Part shown: positions 25,820-34,798 of the stretch, piece by piece
Position numbering within the stretch: position 1 is the first letter of the stretch
How the letters are laid out: each line of letters begins with the position of its first letter
Assembly (NCBI GenBank): GCA_018812585.1
Contig: JAHJDJ010000299.1
Span: forward strand, 1 to 35,954
Length of the DNA stretch: 35,954 nucleotides
DNA from: a bacterium
Lineage (GTDB): Bacteria; Electryoneota; B3-LCP
Direction: 5' to 3'
Program-made: the position numbers and the translations under genes
The notes under the pieces: generated by a model
Databases searched by the model: none
What the model was told of the DNA's origin: nothing
What the model saw: only the letters and a program-made list of their open reading frames with translations

Positions 25820-25857
25820 CCTGATGCTAACCACTGGTCACTAGCCGACAGCCACTA

Positions 25858-27405
25858 TCAAAACTGCTCTGTCACCGATTTGGCCTGCGTGAAAAGACCT
25901 AAGTAATACCGGCCTCCAGCCTTGGAATCGGTGCCGGACATGTTGAAGCCGCCGAACGGCTGCACGCCCACCAAAGCGCCGGTGCACTTGCGGTTCAAGT
26001 AGAGGTTGCCGCAGTGCAGGTCACGGCGTCCCGCTTCCAGGTTGCCGCGGTTGCCGGAATAGATCGCACCCGTCAAACCGAATTCGGTGCCGTTGGCGAT
26101 TTCCACGGCGTCATCGTAGTCTTTAGCCTTAATCACCGCCAACACCGGCCCGAAGATCTCTTCCTGCGCGATGCGGGAATTGCGGTCCACGCCCTTGATG
26201 ATGGTCGGCTGAATGAAGTACCCGCCGTCGGGGCCTTTGCCTCCGCCCAGCACGCATTCCCCTTCGCCCTTGCCGATTTCGATGTATTCCAGAATCTTGT
26301 TGTAGGCCGCTTCATCCACCACGCCGCCCTGATGATTCTGCTGATCCTTAGGTTCGCCGATGGTGATTTTCTTGGCCAGCGCGACGGCCTTTTCGATGAC
26401 GGTATCGTAGACGTCTTCCACCACGATAGCACGGGAACAGGCCGAACACTTCTGCCCTTGGAAGCCGTAAGCCGCCTTGACGATGCCATCAGCCGCGGCG
26501 TCCAGGTCAGCGGAAGAATCGACGATGATGAAGTCCTTGCCGCCCATTTCCAGCACGGTGCGCTTGATCCAGAGCTGGCTTTCCTGCTTCTTGGCGGCGC
26601 GTTCGTGGATGCGCAGGCCGACTTCCATCGAACCGGTGAAGGCGATGAAGCGGGTGCGGGGATGATCGACGATGGTGTCACCGATCTGGCTGCCGGGGCC
26701 GGGCAGGAAATTCAGCACGCCGTCGGGTAGTCCGGTTTCCTTCATGATCTTACAGAACTGGTAGCCGATCGCCGGAGCGGTCGACGCGGGCTTCAGAATG
26801 ACGGTGTTCCCGGTCACGATGGCTGCGGAGGTCATGCCGCCCAGGATCGCACAGGGAAAGTTCCACGGCGGAATCACGGCGCCGACGCCCAGCGGGATGT
26901 AGTACAGTTCGTTCTCTTCACCAGGGTACGGGGTGACGGGCTGAGGTTCTGCGTAGCGCATCATTTCCCGTGCGTAGAATTCGAGAAAGTCGATGGTTTC
27001 AGCGACGTCGCCGTCGGCTTCGGGCCAGCTCTTGCCGACTTCATAGACCATCCAGGCGGCCAGTTCGAAGCGGCGGCGCTTGGCGATGGCTCCGGCTTTC
27101 AGCAGGTAGCGGGCTCGTTCGATGGGATCGACTTTGGACCACAGCTTGAAGGTCTCATCGGCGATGGCGATGGCTTTTTCGGCCAGCTCTTTGGTGCCTT
27201 TGCTGCAGTAGGCAACGACTTCGGAATGCTTCGAAGGGTTCAGCGATTTTATCTTATCGTCGGTGTAGATTTCCTCTCCGCCGATAACCAGCGGAATATC
27301 TCTACCCAGCTCACCCTGGACCTTATCTAAGGCGGCCAGCATTTTCTGACGGTTGGCTTCCACCGAAAAGTCGGTGAAGGCGGTTGGTGCATATTCTGGG
27401 AGCAT
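25858..27405 (-). CDS. pruA: L-glutamate gamma-semialdehyde (delta-1-pyrroline-5-carboxylate) dehydrogenase
   Basis: 515 aa ALDH; VIPPWNFPCAILGGMTSAAIVTGNTVILKPAS, FTGSMEVGLRIHERAAKKQ, VLEMGGKDFIIVD, GFQGQKCSACSRAIV, P5CDH-style N-terminus. Confidence 0.92.
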   Translation of the reverse strand: MLPEYAPTAFTDFSVEANRQKMLAALDKVQGELGRDIPLVIGGEEIYTDDKIKSLNPSKHSEVVAYCSKGTKELAEKAIAIADETFKLWSKVDPIERARYLLKAGAIAKRRRFELAAWMVYEVGKSWPEADGDVAETIDFLEFYAREMMRYAEPQPVTPYPGEENELYYIPLGVGAVIPPWNFPCAILGGMTSAAIVTGNTVILKPASTAPAIGYQFCKIMKETGLPDGVLNFLPGPGSQIGDTIVDHPRTRFIAFTGSMEVGLRIHERAAKKQESQLWIKRTVLEMGGKDFIIVDSSADLDAAADGIVKAAYGFQGQKCSACSRAIVVEDVYDTVIEKAVALAKKITIGEPKDQQNHQGGVVDEAAYNKILEYIEIGKGEGECVLGGGKGPDGGYFIQPTIIKGVDRNSRIAQEEIFGPVLAVIKAKDYDDAVEIANGTEFGLTGAIYSGNRGNLEAGRRDLHCGNLYLNRKCTGALVGVQPFGGFNMSGTDSKAGGRYYLGLFTQAKSVTEQF

Positions 27406-27718
27406 GATTTCTCCTTGGGTTTGTTTTTATTGTAATTATGTCTTAAGCTAAGCGTCAGGTCACATCTGTTAGTAACCGGACAAGATCCGGACGCAACAGA
27501 TGTTTATTATCGGGGTCAGGGACAACCATAGGCACAGGGACCCCGACTACGGAATTCGTTATTTGGATGAGATTGCCACGCCCTGGTAAACCAGGGCTCG
27601 CAATGACTTTCTGAAGGGAAGTGAAAGTCCCGTAATATACAAAAAATGGGTGAAGGGGTCAAGGGGAGTCGGGAGAGAATTTTTTTGGGGGGGAGGAGAA
27701 TTAGTTTGGTCTCGATTT

Positions 27719-27769
27719 ATAAGTTCCCAAATAGGGAAAATAGTACTTGACTTTTCCTTGGGAACTTAT
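27719..27769. promoter_or_regulatory. Inverted-repeat operator candidate overlapping promoter of the HigB/HigA-like module
   Basis: Perfect 12-bp inverted repeat ATAAGTTCCCAA (27719-27730) / TTGGGAACTTAT (27758-27769), with a -35-like TTGACT at 27747-27752. Confidence 0.65.
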
Positions 27770-27802
27770 TAACTTATATTAGAATCATTAAAATTTAACG
27801 AA

Positions 27803-28099
27803 ATGAAGATACATAATCTCGGAAAGATCAATAGTTTTATTGACAAGAAAAAGAATCATACAGCAAAGAAGCCCGTCGAGATTTGGGTGTCGAAATTGAG
27901 ATCTGCAAATTGGGAAAAACCTGATGATGTTTTAATCGATTTTCCACGGGGTTCATCGTTAGGACAAAATGGTTTCATCTTTAGAGTAGGGGGAAATAAA
28001 TGGCGTATTCTTGTAAAAATTGACTATGTCCGCCAAATAGTATTGATTAAGGAAATAGGTACTCATGCTGATTACGATGATTGGGAATTCGAGAAATAA
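27803..28099 (+). CDS. higB: Type II toxin, HigB (mRNA interferase, RelE/HigB superfamily)
   Basis: 98 aa; FPRGSSLGQNGFIFRVGGNKWRILVKIDYVRQIVLIKEIGTHADYDDW, typical HigB C-terminus. Confidence 0.88.
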   Translation: MKIHNLGKINSFIDKKKNHTAKKPVEIWVSKLRSANWEKPDDVLIDFPRGSSLGQNGFIFRVGGNKWRILVKIDYVRQIVLIKEIGTHADYDDWEFEK

Positions 28100-28111
28100 G
28101 AGGAATCGGAT

Positions 28112-29338
28112 ATGATTATGAAAGTCATAAAAAACGAAATAGACTACGATAATGCACTGAATGAACTTGAGCGCTTAATTGATCTCAATCCTAAACTTGG
28201 TTCTGAGGAGTCTAATCAGTTGGAGATTATATCCCTGCTTCTTGAGAATTATGAGAATGAACATTTCCATTTCGATCTTCCAAACCCCATCGATGCAATA
28301 AAATTTGTGATGGAGCAGAGGGATTTAAAGCAAGTTGATTTAGTTCACTTTATCGGTTCCAGAGGCAAAGTCTCTGAGGTTTTGTCCGGTAAAAGGGATT
28401 TGAGCCTTAACATGATTCGGAGGCTTCATGAAGGCTTGAACATTCCCGCTGAGATTCTGTTGAAAAAACCGGATGCTAAAATCCCTGAAGATACTGATAT
28501 AGAATGGACTCAATTTCCGCTTAATGAATTGAGAAGAAGAGGTTGGTTTGAATCATTTAGCGGATCTTATCAAGCTCTCAAAGACTGTGCAGAAGAATGG
28601 ATTGCCCCAAAGTTAAACATTCTTACCGCTAATTGTACTTCTCCTCTGCTTCCAAGAATGTCAAACGCTAGAATTAGAAGCAAGACAAAATCCCCAGATA
28701 TTTATGCCTTAATAGCGTGGCAATGCCGGGTAATCGAGAAGGCAATCAGTAATAAGATAGCATCTTATAAGAAAAAAGCATCGAGTGACCTCTTAAAACA
28801 GATCAGAGACTTATCAGTGCATCAATCAGGGCCACTTCTTGCTCAACAAGTCCTCGCTGATAATGGTATCCACCTTATCATTGAGCAACATTTTAAAAAA
28901 ACTTACTTAGATGGAGGAGTGATGTTGCTTAACAATGGCGCTCCAGTTATTGGGCTGACTTTACGGATGAACCGACTAGACAATTTCTGGTTCAGTCTAA
29001 TGCACGAATTAGCACACATTGTACTGCATTTGAATGATAATAATTTTACATTTTTCGATGATTTAGAACAACTTCAAGATTTAGATGGGTTTGAAATGGA
29101 AGCTGATTCACTCGCTAGTGATATTCTTATACCGAAAAATAAATGGAGCAGAAGTAAATCTCTGAAATATAGCAAATCTGGTTCATTCGACGAAATCGAA
29201 TCTCTCGCAACTTCTCTGCACATTAATCCTGCAATCTTAGTCGGGAGAATCCATTTTGAATCAGACACTTATGAGCGTTATGGCAAGTTATTAGGCAAGA
29301 AAATTCCAAAAACAATTTTTACTGAGCAATTACATTGA
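28112..29338 (+). CDS. HigA-type XRE antitoxin fused to ImmA/IrrE-family metallopeptidase domain
   Basis: 408 aa; N-terminal HigA-like HTH (IKFVMEQRDLKQVDLVHFIGSRGKVSEVLSGKRDLSLNMIRRLHEGLNIP), C-terminal gluzincin motif LMHELAHIVLHL plus FEMEADSLASDILIP. Confidence 0.88.
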   Translation: MIMKVIKNEIDYDNALNELERLIDLNPKLGSEESNQLEIISLLLENYENEHFHFDLPNPIDAIKFVMEQRDLKQVDLVHFIGSRGKVSEVLSGKRDLSLNMIRRLHEGLNIPAEILLKKPDAKIPEDTDIEWTQFPLNELRRRGWFESFSGSYQALKDCAEEWIAPKLNILTANCTSPLLPRMSNARIRSKTKSPDIYALIAWQCRVIEKAISNKIASYKKKASSDLLKQIRDLSVHQSGPLLAQQVLADNGIHLIIEQHFKKTYLDGGVMLLNNGAPVIGLTLRMNRLDNFWFSLMHELAHIVLHLNDNNFTFFDDLEQLQDLDGFEMEADSLASDILIPKNKWSRSKSLKYSKSGSFDEIESLATSLHINPAILVGRIHFESDTYERYGKLLGKKIPKTIFTEQLH

Positions 29339-29356
29339 GAAAATGAAATTTAAATA

Positions 29357-29386
29357 ATAAAAGCGACTCTCAAAGGTCGCTTTTAT
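29357..29386 (+). terminator. Terminator hairpin after HigB/HigA-like operon
   Basis: ATAAAAGCGAC-TCTCAAAG-GTCGCTTTTAT inverted repeat with T-rich 3' side. Confidence 0.7.
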
Positions 29387-29476
29387 TTAAAGGACATTTA
29401 TAACGTTTTCAGTAGGGATGGCTTACCCCGGCATCCGGCTATTGCCGGACAAGCTACCGCCTTTTGGGTAAAATCT

Positions 29477-30253
29477 CTATTCCACTTCAAACATGCAGGT
29501 GGGGCAGGATTGTTTGGCGGCGGTGACTTCGATGTGAGTGTGGCCTGCGTCGTGGAGATGGGTGCGGACGCGTTCGATAGCGATATCGGGGCGGTTGTTG
29601 TCTCGGCTCAGGTGGGCCAGCACCACCCGCTTGAGGCGCGGCGCAGCGACTTCCAACAGGGTTTCGGCGGCCTGGTCGTTGGACAGATGGCCGAGCAGCG
29701 ATTTGATGCGCTGCTTCAGATCCCAGGGATAGGGGCCTTCAATCAGCATGCCGACGTCGTGGTTGGATTCCAAAACGATAGCGTCGCAGTCGCGCAGATA
29801 ATCCAAGGCAGCCAGATCAACGTGCCCGAGATCGGTGGCAATGGCAATGCGCTGGCCGCCTTCTGAGATGCGGAATCCGACCGTTTCGGAGGCGTCATGG
29901 CTGACTGGAAACGCCTCGATCTGCAGATTGCCGAATTGCATGACATGGCCATTCATGCTGAAAAATCGGGTGTATTCAGGCAGATGCCTGCGCACCAGCG
30001 CGATCGTACCGGTGGAGGCGTAGATGGGGAGATCCTGACGACGGGCTAAAACCGCAGCGCCTTTGAGATGATCGGAATGTTCGTGGCTGATCAAGACCGC
30101 TTCTATGCTGGGGTAATCGCGGCCTATCTCCCTCAGGCAGTTGGTGATGCGGCGCATGGAGATGCCGGCATCAACCAGAATCGCTGCACCGCCGGAATCT
30201 TCTACGTAGGTGCAATTTCCTTCTGAACCGGACGCCAGAATGCAGAATTTCAT
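29477..30253 (-). CDS. MBL-fold metallo-hydrolase (YycJ/WalJ-like)
   Basis: 258 aa; MKFCILASGSEGNCTYVED, ILVDAGISMRRI, LISHEHSDHLKGA (HxHxDH), ESNHD, LAHLSRDNN. Confidence 0.88.
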   Translation of the reverse strand: MKFCILASGSEGNCTYVEDSGGAAILVDAGISMRRITNCLREIGRDYPSIEAVLISHEHSDHLKGAAVLARRQDLPIYASTGTIALVRRHLPEYTRFFSMNGHVMQFGNLQIEAFPVSHDASETVGFRISEGGQRIAIATDLGHVDLAALDYLRDCDAIVLESNHDVGMLIEGPYPWDLKQRIKSLLGHLSNDQAAETLLEVAAPRLKRVVLAHLSRDNNRPDIAIERVRTHLHDAGHTHIEVTAAKQSCPTCMFEVE

Positions 30254-30350
30254 ACTAAATTCCTATCGTCTCAAAATCATCCAGTAAGATAATACGGTCA
30301 GAAAAGGTGAAATGCTTTAGACTGTTCGATTTATTTTACCCCGGATCGAT

Positions 30351-30944
30351 TTATTTTTTCTCAGTGCCTTTACTGCCGGGCATGTAAATGGGAATCCCAT
30401 CCGCGCACAGGGGGCAATGATCTGGATCAAAGGTGGGGATATCCAGGTCCATCAGAGCGATGGCGGGAGCGCCCAAATCCAGCGGTTTTCCCGACCGGTT
30501 GACCATTATAGCAGCTCCGACTGGATCCGCGCCGGCTTCTCTGACAGCCTGCACAACCTGCCTCGCTGATCCTCCAGTGGTGACAATATCTTCGACAACT
30601 AAGACTTTCTCACCGGGAGCGAACTCGAAACCGCGGCGGAAAGTCAGTTTATCCTCTACTCTTTCAGCGAATGCGCAAGTCACACCCAGCGAGCGGGCGA
30701 CTTCATAAGCGATGACCACGCCGCCGAGGGCCGGACCGGCAACCCTCTGGATGCCCTGATTTCTGAACACATCCGCAATGGCGGCGCAGAGTTCAGCCGC
30801 GATGTCAGGTTTTTCCAGCAGGCGAAACTTTTCGACATAATGGCCGGAATGTTTGCCGGAGCGCAGTTCGAAATGACCGTCCAGGTAAGCGCCGGACTTC
30901 TTCAGCAGCTCTTCAACTCGTGCGGGTGAGATTTGCGGTTTCAT
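30351..30944 (-). CDS. pyrE: Orotate phosphoribosyltransferase
   Basis: 197 aa; FELRSGKHSGHYVEKF, GPALGGVVIAYEVAR, KVLVVEDIVTTGGSARQVV PRPP motif. Confidence 0.93.
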   Translation of the reverse strand: MKPQISPARVEELLKKSGAYLDGHFELRSGKHSGHYVEKFRLLEKPDIAAELCAAIADVFRNQGIQRVAGPALGGVVIAYEVARSLGVTCAFAERVEDKLTFRRGFEFAPGEKVLVVEDIVTTGGSARQVVQAVREAGADPVGAAIMVNRSGKPLDLGAPAIALMDLDIPTFDPDHCPLCADGIPIYMPGSKGTEKK

Positions 30945-30948
30945 GGAG

Positions 30949-31758
30949 TTATTTTTCGATCTTTATATTCAGCAGTTGGCAGAATTTTTTGCAGGCGTCT
31001 GCGATATTTAAGGGGAAATTCTTTTCATCCTGGGGAAATATTATAGCGCGGGAGACGTTGACCAGAACTGGCGCACGATGGGGCCCGCTGGCGTCTACGA
31101 TGGCCTGGGCGTCGCCGCCTTGTGCTCCGATGCCGGGCACCAGGAGAGGCACCTGGGGGAAATCAGCGCGGATCTGTTTCAGTTCTTGGGGATGAGTGGC
31201 TCCCACGACTGCGCCCAGATTCTTATGAGGCGCCCAGGTTGGAATCAGGCTTAAGACTTTCTGATACAGCATCGTCCGGCCATCTGAGAAATGCTGCAGG
31301 TCGGCTGAGCCGGGATTGGTAGTCAGGGCTAAGGTAAAAGCTCCTTTGTCGGGATTTTCCAGGTAGGCCTGGAGAGTATCGCCGCCCATGTAGGGGCTTA
31401 ATGTAATCGCGTCGAAGGGTAAGCGTTCGAAGAAGGCTTTGGCGTAGTGTTTTGTCGTGTTGCCGATGTCACCGCGCTTGGCATCTGCGATGCGGAGGGT
31501 ATTCGGCGGCAATGAAAAGGCGACGTTTTCCAGCACCTGCCAGCCGGATGCGCCCCAGGCTTCATAGAAGGCGGTATTGACTTTATAAGCTGCGGCGAAA
31601 GGTTTTGTGATAGAGATAATTTCGTGGAGAAAATCGGAGATGCCGTTCAGATCGGGGCTGAATTGTTCAGGCAGCCGGTCCGGGTCGGGGTCCAATCCGA
31701 CGCAAAGCCCGATGCCCAGGGAAGAGGTGACCTGTTGCAACTTCTGGGAGAAGGTCAT
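30949..31758 (-). CDS. pyrF: Orotidine 5'-phosphate decarboxylase
   Basis: 269 aa; LCVGLDPDPDRLP, VAFSLPPNTLRIADAKRGDIGNTTKHYAKAFF, LTLSPYMGGDTLQAYL-like, LVPGIGAQGGDAQAI. Confidence 0.93.
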   Translation of the reverse strand: MTFSQKLQQVTSSLGIGLCVGLDPDPDRLPEQFSPDLNGISDFLHEIISITKPFAAAYKVNTAFYEAWGASGWQVLENVAFSLPPNTLRIADAKRGDIGNTTKHYAKAFFERLPFDAITLSPYMGGDTLQAYLENPDKGAFTLALTTNPGSADLQHFSDGRTMLYQKVLSLIPTWAPHKNLGAVVGATHPQELKQIRADFPQVPLLVPGIGAQGGDAQAIVDASGPHRAPVLVNVSRAIIFPQDEKNFPLNIADACKKFCQLLNIKIEK

Positions 31759-31804
31759 GGCTAGTCAGGTGTAATCATAAGTCAGGAATACAGGAAATAT
31801 AATA

Positions 31805-32242
31805 TCAGGATGATTGTTTTTTGCGGCACTCTTTACAGACGCCGTAAATCTGCTGTGAGTGCGATTTCATCTTAAAATCGAATTCCTCACAAACTTTTTG
31901 CTGTAGTTCTTCGATTTCCGGGTGATGGAATTCCAAAATGCGATTACATTGAATACAGATAAGGTGATCGTGGTGCGGATGACCGAGGACATGTTCATAG
32001 GTGGCGCGGCCATCTCCCAGTTCCATTTTGCGGACCAGGTGGCTGCGAACCAGCAGCGCAAGCGTGCGGTAGACAGTAGCTCGTGAAACACCAGCGCCGC
32101 GTCCCTTCAGACGAAGGAAAAGCTCATCGGCATCAAAATGGCGATGGCTGGTGAATACTTCCCGCAGGATTTCCTTGCGTTCGCGGGTTATTTTCAACCC
32201 GGTGCGGCGCAGATACTCGAAAAATTTAGTTTCTTCGGACAT
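31805..32242 (-). CDS. Fur-family transcriptional regulator
   Basis: 145 aa; LKITRERKEILREVFTSHRHFDADELFLRLK, GVSRATVYRTLALLV, HHDHLICIQCNRILEFHHPEIE, two CxxC pairs. Confidence 0.93.
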   Translation of the reverse strand: MSEETKFFEYLRRTGLKITRERKEILREVFTSHRHFDADELFLRLKGRGAGVSRATVYRTLALLVRSHLVRKMELGDGRATYEHVLGHPHHDHLICIQCNRILEFHHPEIEELQQKVCEEFDFKMKSHSQQIYGVCKECRKKQSS

Positions 32243-32469
32243 TTAGTGAAAACATCACGTAAAACGGGACTCTTAATATAGAACAGGAATTGTATCAAAT
32301 CAACCGTTTTTTACGTAAGATCACATGAATTGCGAAGAAATCGCTTGTATAAGCTCTGTAATTGAAGTAATTTTAGAAGAACATATGCGCTGTATCACCA
32401 ATTTAATGACTATATTGTCGTATAGTTTACAGAAACAGATGAGCTAACTTAAGCAGACGAGGAGGAGAG

Positions 32470-34665
32470 ATGAGAGTTATAGCCAGGGCAGCAGCTATAA
32501 TAGTCTTGGGGATCAGTCTGGCACATGCCGGAGTCCTGGATCCTGATTTAGTTACCAAACTGGATGCCAGCGCACCCAATGAGCTGGTTCGCTTCATGGT
32601 AACGATGGAAGCGCAAGCTGATTACAATGAATTGATTTCTGCGACTGCCGGATTTGATAAATGGGAGAAGCGCGAATACGTTGTCACCTATCTGCAGGAT
32701 CTTGCTAACGCCTCTCAGCGGGAAGCTTTGGATTATCTTCGTTCCTACGAAGCTTCGGGTAAAGTGACACATCTGCAATCGGCATCTATCGTCAACATCC
32801 TGCATGGCAAGGCAACGCCTGAGGTGATTCGAGGGTTAGAGTTTCTTCCAGGGATTGCTGCTGTGCATCATGACCCGGATCAATATATGCTGTTTCATAG
32901 TCGTCCACAGAAGGAATCGTCTTATAAGACCGACGAGACCGATGAGATCGCCTGGGGCGTGCTGGATATCAACGCAGATGACGTCTGGCAGATGGGCTTT
33001 ACCGGCACCGGTGTGATTGTCGGTGTACTGGACACAGGGTGTAACTACAACCATGTCGATCTAGCGGATCACATGTGGGACGGCGGCCCGCAGTACCCGA
33101 ATCACGGTTGGGATTTTCACAACAACGATAATGATCCCATGGATGACGGTTCTGGCTGGAGCGGCGGGCACGGCACACACTGTTCGGGCTCTGTAGCTTC
33201 GGATGGCACGGCAGGATCTCAGTGCGGCGTTGCGCCGGATGCTCAGATCATGGCTGTCAAAGTTCTTTCGGGTGACGGCTATGGCAGCGAAGGTCCGGTC
33301 ATTTCCGGTATCGATTTCGCGGCAGCTCAGGGCGCTGACGTTTTCAGCATGTCCTTAGGGTGGCAGAGCACAGGACAGAAGTACGAATTCCGGACAGCTT
33401 GCAATAACGCTTTAGCCGCCGGATTGATTGGCGCTATTGCGGCGGGCAATGAGGGTAATTCTATTGGCTGGTATCCCATTCCCGGAAACGTCCGCACACC
33501 GGGTGATGTACCGCCTCCGTGGTTAAATCCCGATCAGGTATTGACCGGTGGTCTCAGTTGTGTGGTGACTATAGGCGCGACCAATATAGGTCAAAGTCTG
33601 GCCGGTTTTTCCAGCCGCGGCCCGGTCACCTGGGAAGACGTCGGTCCCTGGAATGATTACGCTTATGCCGGTGGTTCGATGATGGGATTGATCGATCCTG
33701 ACGTCAGCGCACCGGGTGAAAACATAAAATCGCTGGATTTTCAGAACATCTATGGTTACGAGGATGGCTGGAGCGGCACGTCGATGGCCACACCGCACGT
33801 AGCGGGGACTCTGGCTCTGATGCTGGATAAGGATCCGGCGCTTTCACCGGCACAACTGGATATGTATCTGGAAACCACTGCGGCTGATTGGGGTTCTCCG
33901 GGAAAAGACAACGATTACGGTGCAGGCCGCATCGATGCAGCGGCTGCGGTTTCTGCAATTCCGGGCGGTGGAACTCCCCCGGATATGGACATAACGCTCA
34001 CTCCAACCGGCAGCACCTCACTTCCCTCTTCCGGCGGAACACTCTACTATGACGTTGTCATCAATAACAACGAACCCACTACCACCTATTTCACGGCGTG
34101 GTTAGAATGGACTTATCCTAACGGCACGTCATCCGGCGCGTTGGTACTGCGCAACTTGAACATGCCTTCTGGCGGTCAGATTTCACGTTCGCTGCAGATG
34201 ACGGTAGCGGGCAGCGAGCCCGGCGGCAGTTACACGTTCTGGGGACGCTGCGGTTCATCCTATGGTGGAGACGTTTACGCTGAAGACAGCTTCGGGTTCA
34301 CCAAGGGGACTGATGGCGGAGCAGGATCAGGAACGGCCTGGGTCGAGGAGACTAAAGTTTACGGCTGGGATGATGATGAATTCTTAAGCTTAAACGTTCC
34401 AGATCAGTTTGAATTGGGTCAGAATTACCCGAATCCATTCAACCCGACAACCACAATTCCGTTCGCCATTTCGCAGTCCGGCAACGTTTCGTTGAGAGTT
34501 TATGACCTGCAGGGAAGATTAGCCGCCACGATACTTTCAGGCGAACTTTCCGCCGGTCATTACGAAGTTAACTTTGATGCCTCAGAGCTTTCGTCCGGTG
34601 TTTACATCTATCGCCTGGACGCTCCGGGTTATAGTCAGTCGATGAAACTGGCACTGGTGAAATAG
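32470..34665 (+). CDS. Secreted S8 (subtilisin-like) serine protease with C-terminal T9SS sorting domain
   Basis: 731 aa; signal peptide, VGVLDTGCNYNHVDL (Asp), GHGTHCSGSVASDG (His), GTSMATPHVAGTLAL (Ser); C-terminus NYPNPFNPTTTIPFAISQSGNVSLRVYDLQGRL...GVYIYRLDA. Confidence 0.93.
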   Translation: MRVIARAAAIIVLGISLAHAGVLDPDLVTKLDASAPNELVRFMVTMEAQADYNELISATAGFDKWEKREYVVTYLQDLANASQREALDYLRSYEASGKVTHLQSASIVNILHGKATPEVIRGLEFLPGIAAVHHDPDQYMLFHSRPQKESSYKTDETDEIAWGVLDINADDVWQMGFTGTGVIVGVLDTGCNYNHVDLADHMWDGGPQYPNHGWDFHNNDNDPMDDGSGWSGGHGTHCSGSVASDGTAGSQCGVAPDAQIMAVKVLSGDGYGSEGPVISGIDFAAAQGADVFSMSLGWQSTGQKYEFRTACNNALAAGLIGAIAAGNEGNSIGWYPIPGNVRTPGDVPPPWLNPDQVLTGGLSCVVTIGATNIGQSLAGFSSRGPVTWEDVGPWNDYAYAGGSMMGLIDPDVSAPGENIKSLDFQNIYGYEDGWSGTSMATPHVAGTLALMLDKDPALSPAQLDMYLETTAADWGSPGKDNDYGAGRIDAAAAVSAIPGGGTPPDMDITLTPTGSTSLPSSGGTLYYDVVINNNEPTTTYFTAWLEWTYPNGTSSGALVLRNLNMPSGGQISRSLQMTVAGSEPGGSYTFWGRCGSSYGGDVYAEDSFGFTKGTDGGAGSGTAWVEETKVYGWDDDEFLSLNVPDQFELGQNYPNPFNPTTTIPFAISQSGNVSLRVYDLQGRLAATILSGELSAGHYEVNFDASELSSGVYIYRLDAPGYSQSMKLALVK

Positions 34666-34687
34666 AGCTAAAAAGAAGGCAAATTCA

Positions 34688-34714
34688 GGGCGCAATTCTG
34701 TTGCGCCCTTTTTT
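34688..34714 (+). terminator. Rho-independent terminator
   Basis: GGGCGCAA-TTCTG-TTGCGCCC-TTTTTT. Confidence 0.88.
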
Positions 34715-34798
34715 GTGCTATACCGTGCAGTAATGCTAAAATTTCTTGACTTTTAGAAATGAAGTGCGTACATTTTCAGTAATTGGCATTAAACTAAT

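Noticed and set aside
24530-25857. CRISPR array in the repeat-rich island
   Set aside because: Repeats are irregularly spaced, of several families and orientations; no cas genes in the window.
26014-26730. 238-aa plus-strand ORF and 182-aa minus-strand alternative frame (26133..26681) inside pruA
   Set aside because: Fully antisense or out-of-frame to a confidently identified pruA; low-complexity compositions typical of shadow ORFs in GC-rich codons.
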